From an uncultured Clostridia bacterium (GTDB taxonomy: Bacteria; Bacillota; Clostridia; Christensenellales; Aristaeellaceae): a stretch of DNA of 5,243 nt. A model generated the notes under the pieces. The model worked only from the letters and a program-made list of their open reading frames with translations. It was not told where the DNA came from and ran no database searches. Made by a program: the position numbers and the translations under genes. The stretch is from NCBI GenBank assembly GCA_934643535.1, contig CAKUCE010000221.1, forward strand, positions 1 to 5,243, given 5' to 3'. This document shows positions 1-5,243 of this stretch, piece by piece; positions within the stretch are counted from its first letter, which is position 1; each line of letters starts with the position of its first letter.

Positions 1-2032
1 TGGCGAACATGGCCATAGCGAAGGAGAACACCAGCGCCCAGGAAATGAAGTTGGGCAGGGTGGTGAAGATCTGCACGGCCTTCTTAAAGCGCATGTTGTT
101 GACTTCGTTCAGGAAGATGGCGAAGACCATGGGCAGGAAGCTGGTGGCCAGATTCAGGCCGCTCATGCCGAAGGTGTTCTTCAGCACCCGGACGATGTTG
201 TCCCGGTGGCCCTGATTGGTGAACATTTCCGCAAACCACTTGAAGCCTACAAACTCCTGCTGATCCATGGGAAGGCCGAACTTGTAGTTGTAGAAGGCGT
301 AGCTCCATCCGTACAGGGGCAGGTAGCTGAACAGGAACACCGCCACCAGGAAGGGGAGCATCATCAGGAAGAGCTTATACTTTTTGGGCAGCTCCTCTTC
401 ATTCACAAAATTGGAGAAGAACGCCGCGAACAACAAAAGCGGCAGGGACACGTACAGGAACGCCGTCGCCCCGGAGGATCCGATGGAGCGGGGCATGGCC
501 AGCGCGGACAAAAGCCACGTTACCAGCCGGGCCACGAATGCCAGCAGGAACAGCAGAATGGGCAGCTTCCTGTCCTTGTGGGCCAGCACGGCGGCAATGC
601 CCGCCAGGATCAGCACCATGGTGACCCAGCTGGAAACGCTGAAAGACGTGAACAGCTTCTGCATCAGGTCTTCCACCGCGGCGGCGTTCAGTTCGCCGTC
701 CTTGGCTTCCTCCTGATAGATGGCCTTGCCCTTGGAGTCGGTGGGATGGAGCAGCTCCTCCGGCGCGCGGAAGGTCAGAGTCTCCAGTCCGGACACGTTC
801 ACCGTGGCCAGCACTTTGTTCTTGCCGGGCTTGGTGAAGGAGACGGTGGTGCCGGGCAGCAGCACGAAAGCCAGCGACACCAGCGCCAGCGCCAGCGCGA
901 TCACCTTCAGGCGGCTCTTTTTGGGGATGGGGTTGACAAAGTAAGGTTCGTTGGCATAGCGTACCCCCAGCACGCCGCAGCCGGCGCTGGCCAACGTCAG
1001 AAGCGTCAGCAGCATGGGCGTGACCGTCAGGCTGCCCAGACCCAGCTGGCACAGCTGACGGGTGGCGGTGGAGAACATGTCTCCGCTGCCAAGGCTCATC
1101 ATGCTCATCACGGTAGCGCCCACGCAGATCAGCGCCAGTACGCTCAGGCTCAGCGGGAACCAGCGGTCCACCCTGGGCAGGAAGGCCAGCAGCGCCGTCA
1201 GCGCCAGCAGGATCATCGCCGCGATCAGGTAGGCGTTGGGCGCGGCGGTGGAAGAACCGATGGTGAAAATACCCTGAATATTATTGGCGTCGTTGGAGTA
1301 GGGCACCAGCGCCTCGATATCGCCGGTCAGCACGCTGCCGTAAACGCCCTTTTCCGCCGCCTCAGCCCGGAGGTTCGGCTCATTTCCAAGCATTTCCTTC
1401 CACAGAGGCGTGGCGCGATTCATGGCCGCCGCATCCGCCGGGTCAGCCGTGACGCTCTCCGGCACGGACACCACATGGGAGGGCAGCAGCAGGCACAGCA
1501 CGGCCAAAATCGCCAGTACGCCGCTTGCCAGCCGGAACGTCCGGTCGGTGATCTTCATGGCCGGGGCTTCCTTCAGGCTGACGAAGCCCAGCACCGCCAC
1601 AATCAGTCCGCCGATGGCCGGAGCATAGATCCACGCCTGATTTTCCAGAAGCAGAGTGAAAAGGATCGAACCGCAGATGTTTTTCACCTGCAGGGAGAAG
1701 GTATACGTCAGGCCGATGGACAGGATGGACAGCACAATGGATACGCGAATCCACCGTTCCCCCATCAGCAGCGCCACGGCAGCCAGCGCCAGCAGCACCA
1801 GACCAGCGATCAGCATCCAGTTGTCAAAGGCGATCAGCCCAAGCTGCGGAACATCCGCTGCTGGCAGACAGTCCGCCCCTTTGAGCATAACGTCTCCAAC
1901 GGAGATCGTTTTGGGAAACAGCGCCGCCGTTTCCTCTCCCAGCTGGCTGTGGACATACACCTTGGCCGCAGGAAGGAACAGCGTGGCAAGAACGACGGCA
2001 AGGACGATGATACCGGCCCAGCGCTTCTTCAA
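1..2032 (-). CDS. LplB-type sugar ABC transporter permease with giant 12-TM N-terminal extension (3' end beyond window)
   Basis: Probable inner component of a carbohydrate ABC importer. 677 codons are visible and the frame is open at the left edge. From about residue 550 the protein matches the start of LplB/YtcP-family permeases: a basic KKYK, a first TM with FLFSYLPLYGW (about 567-577), an EFVGFKWF segment, then VLKNTF and an FLNEVNN..FKK stretch leading into the next TM. LplB-type permeases are usually about 300 residues, so the ~550 preceding residues are extra. I read about 12 TM segments there (about 7-23, 72-90, 94-115, 134-153, 167-184, 265-287, 292-312, 338-358, 375-393, 466-484, 490-513, 522-541). 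Charges follow the positive-inside rule and would place the permease domain in the normal orientation. The TTG start is chosen because it is the first possible start after an in-frame stop, has a good Shine-Dalgarno, and immediately precedes KKRW and TM1. The EAA loop that contacts the ATPase lies beyond the window. Family assignment is confident; substrate is unknown. Confidence 0.88.
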   Translation of the reverse strand, partial: MKKRWAGIIVLAVVLATLFLPAAKVYVHSQLGEETAALFPKTISVGDVMLKGADCLPAADVPQLGLIAFDNWMLIAGLVLLALAAVALLMGERWIRVSIVLSILSIGLTYTFSLQVKNICGSILFTLLLENQAWIYAPAIGGLIVAVLGFVSLKEAPAMKITDRTFRLASGVLAILAVLCLLLPSHVVSVPESVTADPADAAAMNRATPLWKEMLGNEPNLRAEAAEKGVYGSVLTGDIEALVPYSNDANNIQGIFTIGSSTAAPNAYLIAAMILLALTALLAFLPRVDRWFPLSLSVLALICVGATVMSMMSLGSGDMFSTATRQLCQLGLGSLTVTPMLLTLLTLASAGCGVLGVRYANEPYFVNPIPKKSRLKVIALALALVSLAFVLLPGTTVSFTKPGKNKVLATVNVSGLETLTFRAPEELLHPTDSKGKAIYQEEAKDGELNAAAVEDLMQKLFTSFSVSSWVTMVLILAGIAAVLAHKDRKLPILLFLLAFVARLVTWLLSALAMPRSIGSSGATAFLYVSLPLLLFAAFFSNFVNEEELPKKYKLFLMMLPFLVAVFLFSYLPLYGWSYAFYNYKFGLPMDQQEFVGFKWFAEMFTNQGHRDNIVRVLKNTFGMSGLNLATSFLPMVFAIFLNEVNNMRFKKAVQIFTTLPNFISWALVFSFAMAMFA
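389..2032 (-). other. N-terminal extension of the permease: three tandem 4-TM units (protein-level repeat)
   Basis: Residues 1-548 divide into units of about 1-160, 161-371 and 372-548. Each runs in the same order. A basic cytoplasmic start leads into a TM ending in a Leu-Pro motif (LFLPAAKVYV, LLLPSHVVSV, VLLPGTTVSF). A 45-80 residue extracytoplasmic loop follows, then a TM hairpin with a short charged cytoplasmic turn (GERW, PRVDRW, HKDRK). A fourth TM ends in a polar cytoplasmic linker. Units 1 and 2 share local similarity in the second TM (LIAGLVLLALAA against LIAAMILLALTA). The repetition is clear in topology and only modest in residue identity, so it needs a profile comparison. I do not recognise the unit as a named domain. 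Confidence 0.6.
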
Positions 2033-2038
2033 TTCCGA

Positions 2039-2046
2039 CCCCTTCT
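2039..2046 (-). promoter_or_regulatory. Ribosome binding site supporting the permease TTG start
   Basis: Read on the minus strand, AGAAGGGG lies 6 nt before the TTG at 2032-2030. No ATG or GTG occurs in this frame between the upstream in-frame TAG (2062-2060) and residue 49, which lies beyond TM1. The site therefore decides the start codon. Confidence 0.65.
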
Positions 2047-2059
2047 TTCTTCCATAATT

Positions 2060-3640
2060 CTATTTGTTCGGATTCAGGCGGATACGCACCGTCTGCCCCC
2101 GGTGGACATACAGTTCAAAGTTGCTTTCGTCGCCGTTGCGGTAACGGTCGCAGACCCAGCGTTCGCCCTCGAAGTGGCCTTCTTCCACCGAAAGGAAGTT
2201 CAGCGTGCCGCTCTGACGGGATTGCAGCAGCGGGTAGGGATTTTCTTCCGTCGGGTCGGGCCGGTAGCGGAAGTCCACCATCACGCCGCAGCCGGACAGA
2301 TAGAACTCGTTTTCATCGGTCTGGATCAGCAGCGCCCGGCCGCGAGTGGTCATCACGTCCGCGTTTTCCGGATTGCGGGTATTGATGCGGCTGCCCAGCC
2401 GGTAGCCTGTGGGATTCACGCTGACGAATTTGGCTTCGATATGCCAGCGGTCCAGCCTGAGATATTGTTTTGCCATGAACTCCTGCTGCACCAGCGCGTG
2501 GACCCGTCCCGTGCCGCGGTAACGGATCAGCAGCGGCGCAACGCCCCGAACGGCCTTCATGCTCAGCGCCACCTCCCGGGCAGCGGGCATCAGCCGTCCC
2601 TCTTCATCCAACGCAGAGGAGCCGCCGAAGCATGCAAAACCGATGCAGCCAAAATCTGCAAAGGCCTCCATCATGTTCATGGCGGTAGCGTCGCCGCCGG
2701 TGCAGGTCTCAGGGATCATCAGGGGGTTATCCGGGCGGGCGTAGCGGGCCAGCACCCGGCGGTACTTCTCCCGCTCCTCCACATACATATCCGGGCAGAG
2801 CAGGTCGATCGAAGTCGCCACTTTTTTATAAATATCCAGCACCCGGCCCACGGCCGCGCCGCTGTTGTAGCAGGCTCCCGGCTCCTCAAAGCCGTTTTCG
2901 CCCAACATAACGTTCGTGTAGATAGGTAAATCATACCGCTTTTTGCCCGTTTTGGCAACCTGATTCATAAATTCCGCATGAGCCCACGCCATAAAGGCCT
3001 CGTGAGCATGGCGGCCAAAGCGGCCCCGCCAGCTGTTGCCGGAGGGTTCCACGCCCATATCTTCCAGTTCCACGCCGTAAAGGCACTGGGGCACACCCTT
3101 TTCATAGACGGCGCGTGCTTCGGGGCTATAATCCATATCGGTATTGGCCAGCCCCATTTCATTTTCCACCTGCACGGCCAGCACGGTGCGCTGCTGTCCG
3201 TCCGTTTCCTTCAGGTGGGCCATCAGCGCGGCAAAAGCGCGGCTGTCCGCCTCCAGCGTCGCCGGGCAGAGCGGGCTCAGGGACGCCACGTGTCCGCCGT
3301 CCGGCCCCTGAGCCAGCCAATAGGTTTCAGGGTGCAGCTTGATCCATTCGGGCACATAATTGGGATGACCGTTTTTGCTGGTGCCGAACCAGAGCAGGAT
3401 CAGATACAGGCCGTTTTCCCGGCAGAGGGAAAGCAGGCCGTCCACGCCGGAAAAGTCATACTGCCCGGGTTCCCGTTCCAGCTGATACCAGTAGACGGGC
3501 GCTTCCAGCAGGTTTCCGCCATACGCCCTGACCGCCGTCAGTTCCCGCGCCATCATCTCCGGATCGCCCACAGAGGAATTGTGGGTCTGGGTGCCCAGCA
3601 GCAGTACGGGCTCGCCCTTTGCATTTTTCAAAAACGTCAT
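2060..3640 (-). CDS. GH35-like beta-galactosidase (DUF5597-type), cytoplasmic
   Basis: Complete 526-residue retaining glycosidase of clan GH-A. The N-terminal part is a TIM barrel: a GTQTHNSS strand (about 16-23), an APVYW..LE..PG.YDFSGVDGL block (47-69) and LILLWFGTSKNG (80-91), all typical of GH35 proteins carrying a DUF5597 C-terminal domain. The likely acid/base is E161 in VQVENEMG and the likely nucleophile is E311 in MIPETCTGG. The 150-residue gap suits this clan, and CPDMY (282-286) matches the preceding barrel strand. Residues from about 375 form a beta-rich C-terminal domain. There is no signal peptide, so it should act in the cytoplasm on an imported oligosaccharide. It begins the divergent operon and the permease follows 27 bp downstream, suggesting uptake and cleavage of the same sugar. 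The TAG stop is in the same frame as the permease. Galactoside specificity is inferred from the family; another exo-glycosidase activity is possible. Confidence 0.88.
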   Translation of the reverse strand: MTFLKNAKGEPVLLLGTQTHNSSVGDPEMMARELTAVRAYGGNLLEAPVYWYQLEREPGQYDFSGVDGLLSLCRENGLYLILLWFGTSKNGHPNYVPEWIKLHPETYWLAQGPDGGHVASLSPLCPATLEADSRAFAALMAHLKETDGQQRTVLAVQVENEMGLANTDMDYSPEARAVYEKGVPQCLYGVELEDMGVEPSGNSWRGRFGRHAHEAFMAWAHAEFMNQVAKTGKKRYDLPIYTNVMLGENGFEEPGACYNSGAAVGRVLDIYKKVATSIDLLCPDMYVEEREKYRRVLARYARPDNPLMIPETCTGGDATAMNMMEAFADFGCIGFACFGGSSALDEEGRLMPAAREVALSMKAVRGVAPLLIRYRGTGRVHALVQQEFMAKQYLRLDRWHIEAKFVSVNPTGYRLGSRINTRNPENADVMTTRGRALLIQTDENEFYLSGCGVMVDFRYRPDPTEENPYPLLQSRQSGTLNFLSVEEGHFEGERWVCDRYRNGDESNFELYVHRGQTVRIRLNPNK

Positions 3641-3648
3641 CCGTCGTT

Positions 3649-3656
3649 CCTCCCCC
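3649..3656 (-). promoter_or_regulatory. Ribosome binding site of the glycosidase
   Basis: Minus-strand GGGGGAGG lies 8 nt before the ATG at 3640-3638. It is a strong Shine-Dalgarno with good spacing and fixes the start of the glycoside hydrolase. Confidence 0.8.
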
Positions 3657-3728
3657 GCTTGTCATCGCATAAAATCCATGGAATGGGAGCCTTTCGTTCT
3701 TTTCGAAGGTCAGGCGCCGTTTTTTCAT

Positions 3729-3748
3729 GTTTCCGGGAGTTTCCGGGC
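3729..3748. promoter_or_regulatory. Candidate operator: two direct GTTTCCGGG repeats, 10-bp period
   Basis: GTTTCCGGG occurs at 3729-3737 and again at 3739-3747. The exact 10-bp step puts both copies on the same face of the DNA. AraC-family proteins carry two helix-turn-helix motifs that read adjacent major grooves about one turn apart, so this is a plausible site for the neighbouring regulator. It lies about 90 bp upstream of the glycosidase start codon and about 54 bp upstream of the regulator's -35 box. Function is inferred from position and geometry only. Confidence 0.4.
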
Positions 3749-3778
3749 GAATCTTTTTTCGCAGCCAAAAAAAGATTC
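3749..3778. repeat. 11-bp perfect inverted repeat in the divergent intergenic region
   Basis: GAATCTTTTTT at 3749-3759 is the exact reverse complement of AAAAAAGATTC at 3768-3778, with an 8-nt centre (3760-3767). It directly abuts the GTTTCCGGG pair. It could be an operator for a dimeric protein, an AT-rich bendable segment, or a hairpin in the leader of a minus-strand transcript if that promoter lies upstream of it. The stem is too AT-rich to be a convincing intrinsic terminator. Confidence 0.5.
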
Positions 3779-3800
3779 TTTCGCAAACGTTTAAGTTTCG

Positions 3801-3829
3801 TTGCCCTGTTTGCTAATTTATAGTATAAT
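3801..3829 (+). promoter_or_regulatory. Sigma-A type promoter of the AraC-family regulator
   Basis: The -10 box TATAAT at 3824-3829 is a perfect consensus match. The candidate -35 box TTGCCC (3801-3806) matches TTGACA at 4 of 6 positions. The spacer is 17 bp, the optimum. Transcription would start near 3836 and give a leader of about 48 nt. Basal expression of the regulator is therefore likely. Confidence 0.75.
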
Positions 3830-3871
3830 GGCCCCGGAGGAAAAATACAGTCAGTTTTCGACATTTAATAT

Positions 3872-3876
3872 GGAGA
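3872..3876 (+). promoter_or_regulatory. Ribosome binding site of the AraC-family regulator
   Basis: GGAGA lies 7 nt before the ATG at 3884. An ATG at 3870 overlaps the site but is in another frame with no regulator-like product, so 3884 is the preferred start. A second GGAGG at 3836-3840 has no start codon at a useful distance. Confidence 0.7.
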
Positions 3877-3883
3877 AATCGGC

Positions 3884-4696
3884 ATGTGGATTCATCAGGA
3901 AGAGACCAAACGGATCAGTTACATTGACCAGCTGGAAATTCAGATTTCCGACGGAGGCTACGACGAAGTCGGCCCGGAATGGTGCGGGACCCGCGAATGT
4001 TCTCCCTTCAGTCGCCTGTATTATATCAGCGGCGGCAAGGCCTGGGCCCAGAGCGGCGACGAAACGCTGGAGTTCACCGAGGGGCACATGGCGTTGATTC
4101 CCCTATGGCACCCTTACCCCCACGGCTGCGTGGAGTCCTTCGACCATTTATATTTTCACTTCAATCTGACCAAAGCGGGCGGATTGGATCTTTTCAGCTC
4201 GCTCAAGCAGATCCTTATCCTGCCCATGGACAAGCAGGCCATTGCCCACATGATCCAGCTTTACAACAGCCGCAATCCTGCGGACGCTCTTTCCCTGACC
4301 AGCTTTCTGCTCCGGGACATCAACACCTTTATTTCGCTGGGCGTTTCCACCGGGGCCATGACCTACGCCTACAGCGAAATCATGGAACGAGTGGTGCGTC
4401 TGATCCAGGAGCGGCTTTCCGCCCGGCTGACGGTAAACCAGCTGGCGGAAGAACTGAACATTTCTCCCAGTACGCTGACCAAGAAGTTCCGTGCGGAGGT
4501 AGGCACGCCCCTGGGCACGTACATCGACACTATGCTTTTCCGCAAGTGCATGCATCTGCTTCTTTCCACCGACCTGCCCATCGGCAAGATCGCTGAAGAG
4601 CTGGAGTTCTGCGATCAATTCTACTTCAGCCGCTTCTTCAAGCAGCACTACGGCGAAACGCCCACCGCCTACCGCAGGCGGCTCCGGCAGGGGTAA
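3884..4696 (+). CDS. AraC/XylS-family transcriptional regulator
   Basis: Complete 270-residue protein of typical family length. The N-terminal ~100 residues form a cupin-like sensor domain. The stretch LEFTEGHMALIPLWHPYPH (62-80) matches the usual pattern of a beta strand, G, then LIP and PH in sugar-responsive AraC proteins. Residues about 165-180 form a linker helix. The C-terminal domain has two helix-turn-helix motifs: TVNQLAEELNISPSTLTKKF (183-202) and IGKIAEELEFCDQFYFSRFF (233-252), the second followed by the family signature GETPTAYRR. It is transcribed divergently from the glycosidase-permease operon, the classical arrangement for a local activator of sugar-utilisation genes. The probable ligand is the imported sugar or its product. 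Whether it activates or represses cannot be read from sequence. No damage is seen and the stop is TAA. Confidence 0.93.
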   Translation: MWIHQEETKRISYIDQLEIQISDGGYDEVGPEWCGTRECSPFSRLYYISGGKAWAQSGDETLEFTEGHMALIPLWHPYPHGCVESFDHLYFHFNLTKAGGLDLFSSLKQILILPMDKQAIAHMIQLYNSRNPADALSLTSFLLRDINTFISLGVSTGAMTYAYSEIMERVVRLIQERLSARLTVNQLAEELNISPSTLTKKFRAEVGTPLGTYIDTMLFRKCMHLLLSTDLPIGKIAEELEFCDQFYFSRFFKQHYGETPTAYRRRLRQG

Positions 4697-4712
4697 AGCC
4701 CTGCACCCCACA

Positions 4713-4731
4713 CCGCGCCCTATGGGCGCGG
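4713..4731 (+). terminator. GC-rich hairpin just after the regulator (terminator-like, no U-tract)
   Basis: CCGCGCCC (4713-4720) and GGGCGCGG (4724-4731) form a perfect 8-bp stem with a TAT loop, 16 nt after the regulator's stop codon. No run of T follows, so intrinsic termination is uncertain. It may instead protect the mRNA 3' end or be the first element of the structured region that follows. Confidence 0.5.
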
Positions 4732-4752
4732 GGCTGCTCGAGGGAAAGCAAG

Positions 4753-4866
4753 TTGGCTGCGGAGTTACCGCCGTGGCACGACGGGTGCCACGGCTCGCGG
4801 GTCTGGTGCGATTTCCAGTCTGTTAGCGAGCGTAGACCGCCATTCGGCAACGGGCCTCATGGCTCG
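4753..4866. repeat. Structured intergenic repeat, copy A (114 bp)
   Basis: This copy aligns without gaps to 4928-5041, with 17 mismatches in 114 positions by hand count. Twelve of those fall in one 20-bp block that forms a hairpin. In this copy the stem is perfect: GCCGTGGCAC (4770-4779) with GTGCCACGGC (4785-4794), loop of 5. A small hairpin GCGG-agtta-CCGC precedes it. Downstream, GCGG and TCT (4797-4804, one bulged G) can pair with AGACCGC (4834-4840), and CTGG/CCAG can pair inside. No ORF with ribosome binding site fits. It looks like a dispersed repeat or a structural RNA module, and I do not recognise a named family. Confidence 0.8.
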
Positions 4867-4927
4867 GAGGCTGAGCCTCTTTCGGACTGCGCGCATGGGA
4901 GCGCAGGGCACTAGCAGGACATGCCGC
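4867..4927. other. Spacer between repeat copies, with two hairpins
   Basis: This 61-bp spacer is not part of the duplicated unit. It contains GAGGC-TGA-GCCTC (4867-4879) and CTGCGC (4887-4892) paired with GCGCAG (4901-4906) across an 8-nt loop. These extend the run of hairpins through the region. No gene is seen. Confidence 0.5.
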
Positions 4928-5041
4928 TTGGCCGCGGAATTACCGCCGCTCGGCAGAGGGCCTCGCGGCTCGCGGGTCTGGTGCGATTTCCAGTATGTTG
5001 GCGAGCGTAGACCGCCATTCGGCGACGGGCCTCATGGCTCG
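4928..5041. repeat. Structured intergenic repeat, copy B (114 bp)
   Basis: Second copy, offset exactly 175 bp from copy A. In the variable block the arms GCCGCTCGGC (4945-4954) and GCCTCGCGGC (4960-4969) still pair at 8 of 10 positions around a 5-nt loop. Three pairs are changed on both sides relative to copy A (T-A to C-G, C-G to G-C, A-T to G-C), which favours conservation of structure over sequence. The rest of the unit is nearly identical. It ends 4 bp before the stem of the terminator at 5046, which may belong to the same element. Confidence 0.8.
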
Positions 5042-5045
5042 CATA

Positions 5046-5083
5046 AAAAGGCCAGCGTGGATTTGAAACCACGCTGGCCTTTT
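5046..5083. terminator. Strong intrinsic terminator, probably bidirectional
   Basis: AAAAGGCCAGCGTGG (5046-5060) pairs perfectly over 15 bp with CCACGCTGGCCTTTT (5069-5083) around an 8-nt loop (5061-5068). An A-run on the left and a T-run on the right make it usable on both strands. It could end transcription from the regulator side and from any gene entering from the right. Confidence 0.85.
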
Positions 5084-5243
5084 GCGCTGCAAAGGTACAC
5101 AAGAAACACGGCAATTTCCCAACCCGCAAAATTTGAGCATGCCCCACGCCAGCCGCGGGGGCAAGAGCGGCGATAGGCAGCGGAGGGAAAAAGGCCCGCC
5201 CATTTTGACGGCGGAAAAAGGCGAGTTCGGAGCGCGCCGGATC
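5084..5243. other. Non-coding right edge, no recognisable gene
   Basis: I see no gene with start, ribosome binding site and plausible protein on either strand. GGAAAAAGGC occurs twice (5186-5195 and 5213-5222). A minus-strand frame is open from the right edge through the terminator and repeat copy B, but its product is Arg/Pro-rich and is not credible. Confidence 0.4.

Noticed and set aside
2029..2055. Eight-codon ORF (ATG at 2055) whose TGA overlaps the permease TTG
   Set aside because: It has no Shine-Dalgarno of its own. Overlap with the start could give translational coupling, but chance is more likely.
206..2929. 907-codon open frame on the plus strand
   Set aside because: It lies antisense to both the glycosidase and the permease. 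It is very rich in Gln, His, Arg and Gly, shows no domain, and arises from the GC-rich codon use of the real genes (CTG read backwards as CAG).
2978..3823. 281-codon plus-strand frame antisense to the start of the glycosidase
   Set aside because: Same shadow effect; the minus-strand frame has catalytic motifs and a strong ribosome binding site.
3801..3840. Possible minus-strand -10 boxes (TATACT, TATAAA) in the reverse complement of the regulator promoter
   Set aside because: No acceptable -35 box at 16-18 bp was found. The similarity follows from the partly symmetrical AT-rich sequence of the plus-strand -10 region.
4753..5041. CRISPR array
   Set aside because: Only two long copies are present, each with internal hairpins, and there are no short regular repeat-spacer units or cas genes.
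5046..5083. Resemblance of the hairpin loop to a tRNA T-arm (GGTTTCAAATCC on the minus strand)
   Set aside because: No acceptor, D or anticodon arms surround it. It is the loop of an intrinsic terminator.
4859..5176. 105-codon plus-strand frame across the repeat region
   Set aside because: It crosses the spacer, copy B and the terminator, lacks a ribosome binding site and encodes a basic low-complexity product.
4940..5243. Minus-strand frame open from the right edge and ending in repeat copy B
   Set aside because: It reads through the terminator hairpin and the repeat, is rich in Arg and Pro, and has no ribosome binding site at its ATG codons. It is probably translated repeat, not a gene.

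Overview
The window looks like chromosomal DNA from a moderately GC-rich Firmicute, most likely a clostridial gut-type bacterium. This is inferred from gene content: an LplB-type sugar permease, a cytoplasmic GH35-like glycosidase and an AraC-family regulator, with strong Shine-Dalgarno sites and a consensus sigma-A promoter. No phylogenetic marker gene is present.

Layout. Positions 1-3640 carry two co-directional minus-strand genes: a glycoside hydrolase (3640 to 2060), followed 27 bp downstream by an ABC transporter permease (2032 to the left edge, incomplete). A 243-bp intergenic region (3641-3883) separates them from a divergent plus-strand AraC-family regulator (3884-4696). That region holds a near-consensus promoter for the regulator and two candidate operator elements: a 10-bp-period direct repeat and an 11-bp inverted repeat. 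Positions 4697-5243 contain no supportable gene. They hold a series of GC-rich hairpins, two 114-bp copies of a structured repeat spaced exactly 175 bp apart, and a strong, probably bidirectional, terminator.

How the genes work together (inference). The regulator probably senses a sugar and controls the divergent operon. The permease would import an oligosaccharide, and the glycosidase, which has no signal peptide, would cleave it in the cytoplasm. The second permease and the solute-binding protein usual for this transporter class should lie beyond the left edge.

The most unusual feature is the permease. Its LplB-like permease domain begins only at about residue 550. It is preceded by some 550 residues with about 12 extra transmembrane segments, which seem to be three successive copies of a 4-TM unit, each with an extracytoplasmic loop. 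The second is the repeat pair at 4753-5041, where one hairpin stem differs between copies partly by compensatory base changes.
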